Shown one piece after another: positions 60,582 through 64,000 of a stretch of 64,000 bases of DNA. Position numbers and translations under genes: made by a program. The stretch spans positions 48,722 to 112,721 of the forward strand of contig JAZLFR010000055.1 in the NCBI GenBank assembly GCA_045615885.1, written 5' to 3'. Position 1 is the stretch's first letter. Each line of letters opens with the position of its first letter. This DNA comes from UBA1765 sp045615885. Lineage in GTDB: Bacteria > Fibrobacterota > Fibrobacteria > Fibrobacterales > Fibrobacteraceae. Below the pieces are notes generated by a model, which ran no database searches, had not been told where the DNA came from, and saw only the letters and a program-made list of their open reading frames with translations.

Positions 60582-60878
60582 ATGAAGAAACTTGCATTGC
60601 TCGCTCTTGCTATCGCAGCGCTCGTCGTTGGTTGTGGTTCCAAGTCAGAAAACTTCTACGGCACATGGACTGGTGAAGCCATGACCTTCGAAGTGACCTC
60701 CGAAGGCGGCAACAAGGTAAAGATCTCAAATGAAAACGGTTCCTTGATGGGTGAAATCAAGAATGGCAAAATTGTTGGCAAGAACGATCTGAACATGGAT
60801 TTCCAGATGGTCGTGAGAGGGGACTCCGCATTCTACACCTTTGCAGAAATCATGACAACCTACGTTCGCGTTAAATAG
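60582..60878 (+). CDS. Small lipoprotein of unknown function
   Basis: 98 residues. The signal peptide ends in a lipobox (LVVGC, Cys18), followed by KSENFYGTWTGEAMTF and a run of beta strands of a small barrel type (lipocalin-like in outline). No family recognised. GGAG before the ATG and a perfect terminator after the stop support a single-gene unit. Confidence 0.82.
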   Translation: MKKLALLALAIAALVVGCGSKSENFYGTWTGEAMTFEVTSEGGNKVKISNENGSLMGEIKNGKIVGKNDLNMDFQMVVRGDSAFYTFAEIMTTYVRVK

Positions 60879-60906
60879 TATAAAAAATAAAGTTTTTACG
60901 TATAGC

Positions 60907-60933
60907 AAAGGCGCCGCATCGCGGCGCCTTTTA
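60907..60933 (+). terminator. Terminator after the small lipoprotein
   Basis: AAAGGCGCCGC and GCGGCGCCTTT, perfect 11-base stem with a 3-base loop, ending in TTTT. Confidence 0.88.
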
Positions 60934-60962
60934 CATAAATCGCATAAAACATTTGCGTTAGA

Positions 60963-61178
60963 CTATTCCGGGAAAACGTTTTCGACCTTGTACGGTTCCT
61001 CGGGTGCAAGCAGCTGGTTCAGGCCATCTACGATTTTGAGCTTTGCCTTCTTGGAAATGTCACGGGTGCCAAGCCTTGCCTTTTGCACGGTCTTGTGGGA
61101 AAGCGTTCCTGGGAAAAGTTCCACGAGGGCGTGGTTTTTGAGATCGGCTTCGTCGAGAATTTGCTGTAGTATGGTCAT
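60963..61178 (-). CDS. Small helix-turn-helix-like protein
   Basis: 71 residues from the ATG at 61178; the longer frame upstream runs into the terminator and tRNA and is not coding. The sequence MTILQQILDEADLKNHALVE then LSHKTVQKARLGTRDISKKA looks like a short Cro-like helix-turn-helix with a C-terminal acidic tail. DNA binding is possible, not shown. No ribosome site is evident; it may be expressed from read-through of the tRNA region. Confidence 0.55.
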   Translation of the reverse strand: MTILQQILDEADLKNHALVELFPGTLSHKTVQKARLGTRDISKKAKLKIVDGLNQLLAPEEPYKVENVFPE

Positions 61179-61216
61179 ACGGATAGATGCTAAGTTAAAG
61201 TATTTTTCGTTATAAC

Positions 61217-61247
61217 AAAAAAGCTTCGGAAGATTCCGAAGCTTTTT
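61217..61247 (-). terminator. Terminator after tRNA-Arg
   Basis: AAGCTTCGGAA and TTCCGAAGCTT with a 2-base loop, flanked by A and T runs on both sides. On the minus strand it begins 3 bases past the tRNA 3' end. Confidence 0.85.
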
Positions 61248-61249
61248 AG

Positions 61250-61323
<74 letters not shown>

Positions 61324-61524
61324 ATTAGTCGTTGATTTCTCATCGACGGGCACAATTATAGAAAAACGAAATCATTTGGCAAGGGTAAATCGTAAAAAAA
61401 ATTGTTTTTTTTTAATTTTTTAGGGGCGTTGCGGGGTTTCCCCGCTTTCCCCCTACCCACTACAAGACAATCAAGCTGAAAAAAGCTACATTTGCGCGCG
61501 AATTTACTTTACCAAAGTTGCATT
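61324..61524. other. Spacer between tRNA-Arg and PBP1A
   Basis: 201 bases without a gene. It has A/T runs at 61393-61421 and a GC hairpin (GGGGCG.. GCGGGG-TTT-CCCCGC ..CCCC) at 61423-61452 in the leader of the PBP1A gene. It probably holds the divergent promoters; none is clear. Confidence 0.4.
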
Positions 61525-63813
61525 ATGAAGACTCTTCTGCTTTCGTTTTTGGCGTCAATCCTTAAAGACAAGAAGGTTTGGCTCTGGACGGCGATTTTTT
61601 TGCTCCCGGTCATAGCCGTAATCGTCACGACCGTTGTCGTCTACAAGCACTATCTGCCGGAACTTCCGTCACTTACGCAGCTCGAAAACATTTCTCCGAA
61701 GCTCGTGACGAACATATACGACAAGAACGGAAAGATAAGCCATGAATACTATGTGGAACGCCGTGAATGGACTCCGTTCGACTCCCTGCCGGAAATGGCG
61801 AAGATGGCAATCATGGCCACGGAAGACCGAAAGTTCTTTGACCACTGGGGCGTAAATGTCTGGGCTATCCCGTCAGCAATCGTTGAAAGCGCTACAAAGG
61901 GCAACAAGCTCCGCGGTGCTTCCACGCTCAGCCAGCAGCTCACGAAGCTTTTGTTCCTTACGCCGGAACGCTCCATCGCCCGTAAAATCAAGGAAGCGAT
62001 GACAGCAATCCGCATCGAACAGACATATACCAAGGAAGAAATCCTTGAATTCTACATGAACGAAGTGTATCTTGGCGGTGGCAACTATGGTTTCCAGTCG
62101 GCCGGCAAGTTCTACTTTGGCAAGCCGCTCGACAGTTTGACGATCCCGGAATACGCCGTGCTCGCCGGCATGCTCCAGCGTCCGGAAGGCTACCGCCCGG
62201 ACCGCCATCCGGATCTTGCACTTGAACGCAGAAACACTGTTCTCTACGCAATGTACGATGCAGGCGTCATTACCAAGGAACAGTACCACGAATATGTAAA
62301 CACCCCGCTCGAAACGGTAGGCACAAAGCAGGGCGGCACTAAACCAGGCCTCTACTTCTATGAAGAAATCCGCAAATACATGGAAAAGAAGTATGGCGAA
62401 AAGTCACTCTACTCCGACGGCGTGCAGGTTTACAGTACGATCGACCCAAAAATCCAGACTTTTGCAGAAGAGGCTGCCGTAAAGCAGGTTGAAAAGGTCC
62501 GACGCAAAATCAAATACCGCGCTACACGCCGACTCGGCCTCGTCAAAAAGTATAGCATGCCGGAAGATTCCATCGTGGCGCACTTCGACAGCGTCTATAC
62601 GCTTTTCAAGAAGGACTACCTGGCAGCAGACACCGCTAAAGACCAGAAGAAATGGCGCTTCCCGGATACTATCCGCTACCACCAGGCAGAAATCGCCGCG
62701 ATTTTGATTGAAAACGAAACCGGCGCGGTACGCGCGATGGTCGGCGGTAGCGACTTCAACAAGTCCCGCTGGAATAGAACCGTGCAATCCCTGCGTCAGC
62801 CGGGTTCTTCATTCAAGCCGTTCGTTTATGCAACCGCCATGGATAACGGCGCAAGCCCTTGCGACTCCGTGAACGACCAGCCGATTACCATCGAAGACCC
62901 GAACGACCCGTCCAAGACCTGGCGTCCACAGAACTTCGAAAAGGAATTCGAGGGCATGACGACGATCCGTCGCGCTCTCTACCATTCCATGAACATTCCG
63001 GCTATCGAAGTCGGCATGAAGTATGGTTTGAACAATGTCGTGAACTACGCCCGCAAGTTCGGCGTGCAGAAGGCTCCGCTCCTTGCCGTGCCAAGCCTTG
63101 CGCTCGGCTCCGTCGGTGCAACTCTCATGGAAATGACCTCTGCATACACCGTGTTCCCGAACGGCGGAACGCGCATCGAGCCGTACATGATAGATTCCAT
63201 CGTTGACAAGAGCGGCGAAATCATCGAAAAGAACGCCAAGGTGGAACACGAAGTGATCCGCCCGGCATCTGCCTACTTGATGGTTGACATTCTGAAGGAC
63301 GTGAACATTCGCGGTACGGGAGCACGCATCTACAACGGCGGCTTCCACCACCCGAGCGGCGGCAAGACCGGTACGACAAACGACTACACCGACGCATGGT
63401 ACATCGGCTTTACCAAGCAATATACTCTCGGCGTTTGGGTTGGCACCGACTCCCCCAGCTCCATGGGCCCGGGCCACACCGGTTCCGACGATGCAGTGCC
63501 GCTCTGGTTCAACATCATGACCGAGCTCCACAAGGATTTGCCGATGCTGCAGTTCCCAGTGCCGCCTGGCGTCGTGAGCCGCAGCGTATGTAACTATACA
63601 GGCAACCGTGCAGGCGAATTCTGCTCTGCCTCCACATACTGCCTATATACGGCTGGCTATGCTCCGGAAGAAACTTGCGACGGCAACCACAATGCCCAGA
63701 AGAAGGTGAACGGCAGCGCTACAATCTTCAGCAGCAAGGGAGCAGAAAGCGCTCCGGCACCAGCCAAGAAGGGTGAAACGCCAAAGCCGACCCAGACTAG
63801 AAAGATGTTCTAG
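61525..63813 (+). CDS. Class A penicillin-binding protein (PBP1A)
   Basis: 762 residues from the ATG at 61525. One N-terminal membrane helix (about 17-40) is followed by the glycosyltransferase domain (ATEDRKFFDHWGVN near 92 with catalytic Glu, GASTLSQQLTKLLFLTPERS near 130, YMNEVYLGGGNYGFQSAGK near 185). The transpeptidase has SxxK in GSSFKPFVYAT near 430, SxN in HSMNIPAIEV near 500 and KTGTT near 620. The C-terminus ends in a linker with Pro/Ala/Lys. It polymerises and cross-links peptidoglycan. A heptamer-repeat spacer begins at the stop codon. Confidence 0.94.
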   Translation: MKTLLLSFLASILKDKKVWLWTAIFLLPVIAVIVTTVVVYKHYLPELPSLTQLENISPKLVTNIYDKNGKISHEYYVERREWTPFDSLPEMAKMAIMATEDRKFFDHWGVNVWAIPSAIVESATKGNKLRGASTLSQQLTKLLFLTPERSIARKIKEAMTAIRIEQTYTKEEILEFYMNEVYLGGGNYGFQSAGKFYFGKPLDSLTIPEYAVLAGMLQRPEGYRPDRHPDLALERRNTVLYAMYDAGVITKEQYHEYVNTPLETVGTKQGGTKPGLYFYEEIRKYMEKKYGEKSLYSDGVQVYSTIDPKIQTFAEEAAVKQVEKVRRKIKYRATRRLGLVKKYSMPEDSIVAHFDSVYTLFKKDYLAADTAKDQKKWRFPDTIRYHQAEIAAILIENETGAVRAMVGGSDFNKSRWNRTVQSLRQPGSSFKPFVYATAMDNGASPCDSVNDQPITIEDPNDPSKTWRPQNFEKEFEGMTTIRRALYHSMNIPAIEVGMKYGLNNVVNYARKFGVQKAPLLAVPSLALGSVGATLMEMTSAYTVFPNGGTRIEPYMIDSIVDKSGEIIEKNAKVEHEVIRPASAYLMVDILKDVNIRGTGARIYNGGFHHPSGGKTGTTNDYTDAWYIGFTKQYTLGVWVGTDSPSSMGPGHTGSDDAVPLWFNIMTELHKDLPMLQFPVPPGVVSRSVCNYTGNRAGEFCSASTYCLYTAGYAPEETCDGNHNAQKKVNGSATIFSSKGAESAPAPAKKGETPKPTQTRKMF

Positions 63814-64000
63814 GATTTAGGGGTTAGGATCTAGGATCTAGGGGCTAGGGGCTAGGGGTTAGACGAAAGACCGCTTCGCTGGTAGACGAAAGACGAAAGA
63901 GGATTGTTAAATTCCATTGTTTTAGAGGATAGGGTTCAGGGTCTAGGGTATAGTGAATGTTGATTTCCAGTGTTGTCGGCTGTAGGCTGATGTCCGAATT
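63811..64000. repeat. Intergenic heptamer-repeat spacer, copy E (continues past the window)
   Basis: The PBP1A stop (TAG) is part of the first unit; then TAGGATC/TAGGGGC units to about 63860, GACGAAA units around a bulged hairpin ACCGC-TTC-GCTGGT at 63870-63883, AGGGTTC/AGGGTCT/AGGGTAT at about 63929-63951, and TCGGCTG/TAGGCTG near 63976-63989. Same module order as copies A and B, cut by the window end. Confidence 0.78.

Noticed and set aside
63811..63960. Telomere-like AGGGTTN repeats
   Set aside because: Only a few units within a mixed heptamer spacer, and several similar spacers lie inside the window, so not a chromosome end.

Overview
The window looks like chromosomal DNA of a Fibrobacter (Fibrobacterota). 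Two lipoproteins carry the Fibrobacter succinogenes major paralogous (FISUMP) domain. A third lipoprotein has the Ser-rich linker common in that genus. The core genes are moderately GC-rich and use the codon style of that group. This is an inference from gene content, without a database search.

Layout. Bases 1-17157 are a defence island, all on the minus strand. In transcription order it holds hsdM, hsdS, then four AT-rich cargo genes (AbiC-like membrane protein, STAS/GHKL ATPase, KAP-type P-loop NTPase, HEPN-like protein), rhuM, a small unknown gene, dinD, hsdR, and, after a terminator, an mcrB-mcrC pair and the start of a third gene cut by the window edge. Bases 17261-19814 hold a zinc-type ABC ATPase and binding lipoprotein without a permease, and a HAD phosphatase. 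Bases 20083-28878 are housekeeping genes (rsmE, mdh, dapB, purB, a MATE exporter, serA, ispG). Bases 28998-34530 hold peptide-type ABC transporter parts coupled to a Wzc-like tyrosine kinase. Bases 34828-38854 run chorismate mutase, prephenate dehydrogenase, a degenerate AroA homologue, nadK and a sugar ketoisomerase in tight coupling. Bases 38949-42452 are a small accessory patch (PD-(D/E)XK transposase-like nuclease, two FISUMP lipoproteins, a DUF2971-like protein). From 42713 to 63813 most genes are housekeeping: dtxR, phosphohexomutase, asparaginase, proA, hisI, aspS, RNase Z-trmB, recN-phosphatidyltransferase, an RlmL-like methylase, dapF, a tRNA-Arg and PBP1A.

The best candidate for an undescribed system is the four-gene cassette at 10118-14456, inserted between hsdS and rhuM/hsdR of the type I locus. 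It joins a membrane protein of the putative AbiC family, an ATP-binding GHKL protein with an N-terminal STAS-like domain, a KAP NTPase and a protein with an R-x6-H HEPN-like motif. Spacing of 2, 2 and 12 bases and a 4-base overlap suggest that it is expressed together with hsdMS. dinD has a CTGT-N8-ACAG site just upstream, which suggests DNA-damage control.

The second unusual signal is in the spacers. Many intergenic regions are built of heptanucleotide tandem repeats of several different sequences. Some enclose a small hairpin whose arms change in a compensating way between copies, and several arrays begin at the stop codon of the gene before them. A separate repeat (TCGGCAGATAAA, about 95 bases apart) lies upstream of the phosphohexomutase gene, with one copy upstream of aspS.
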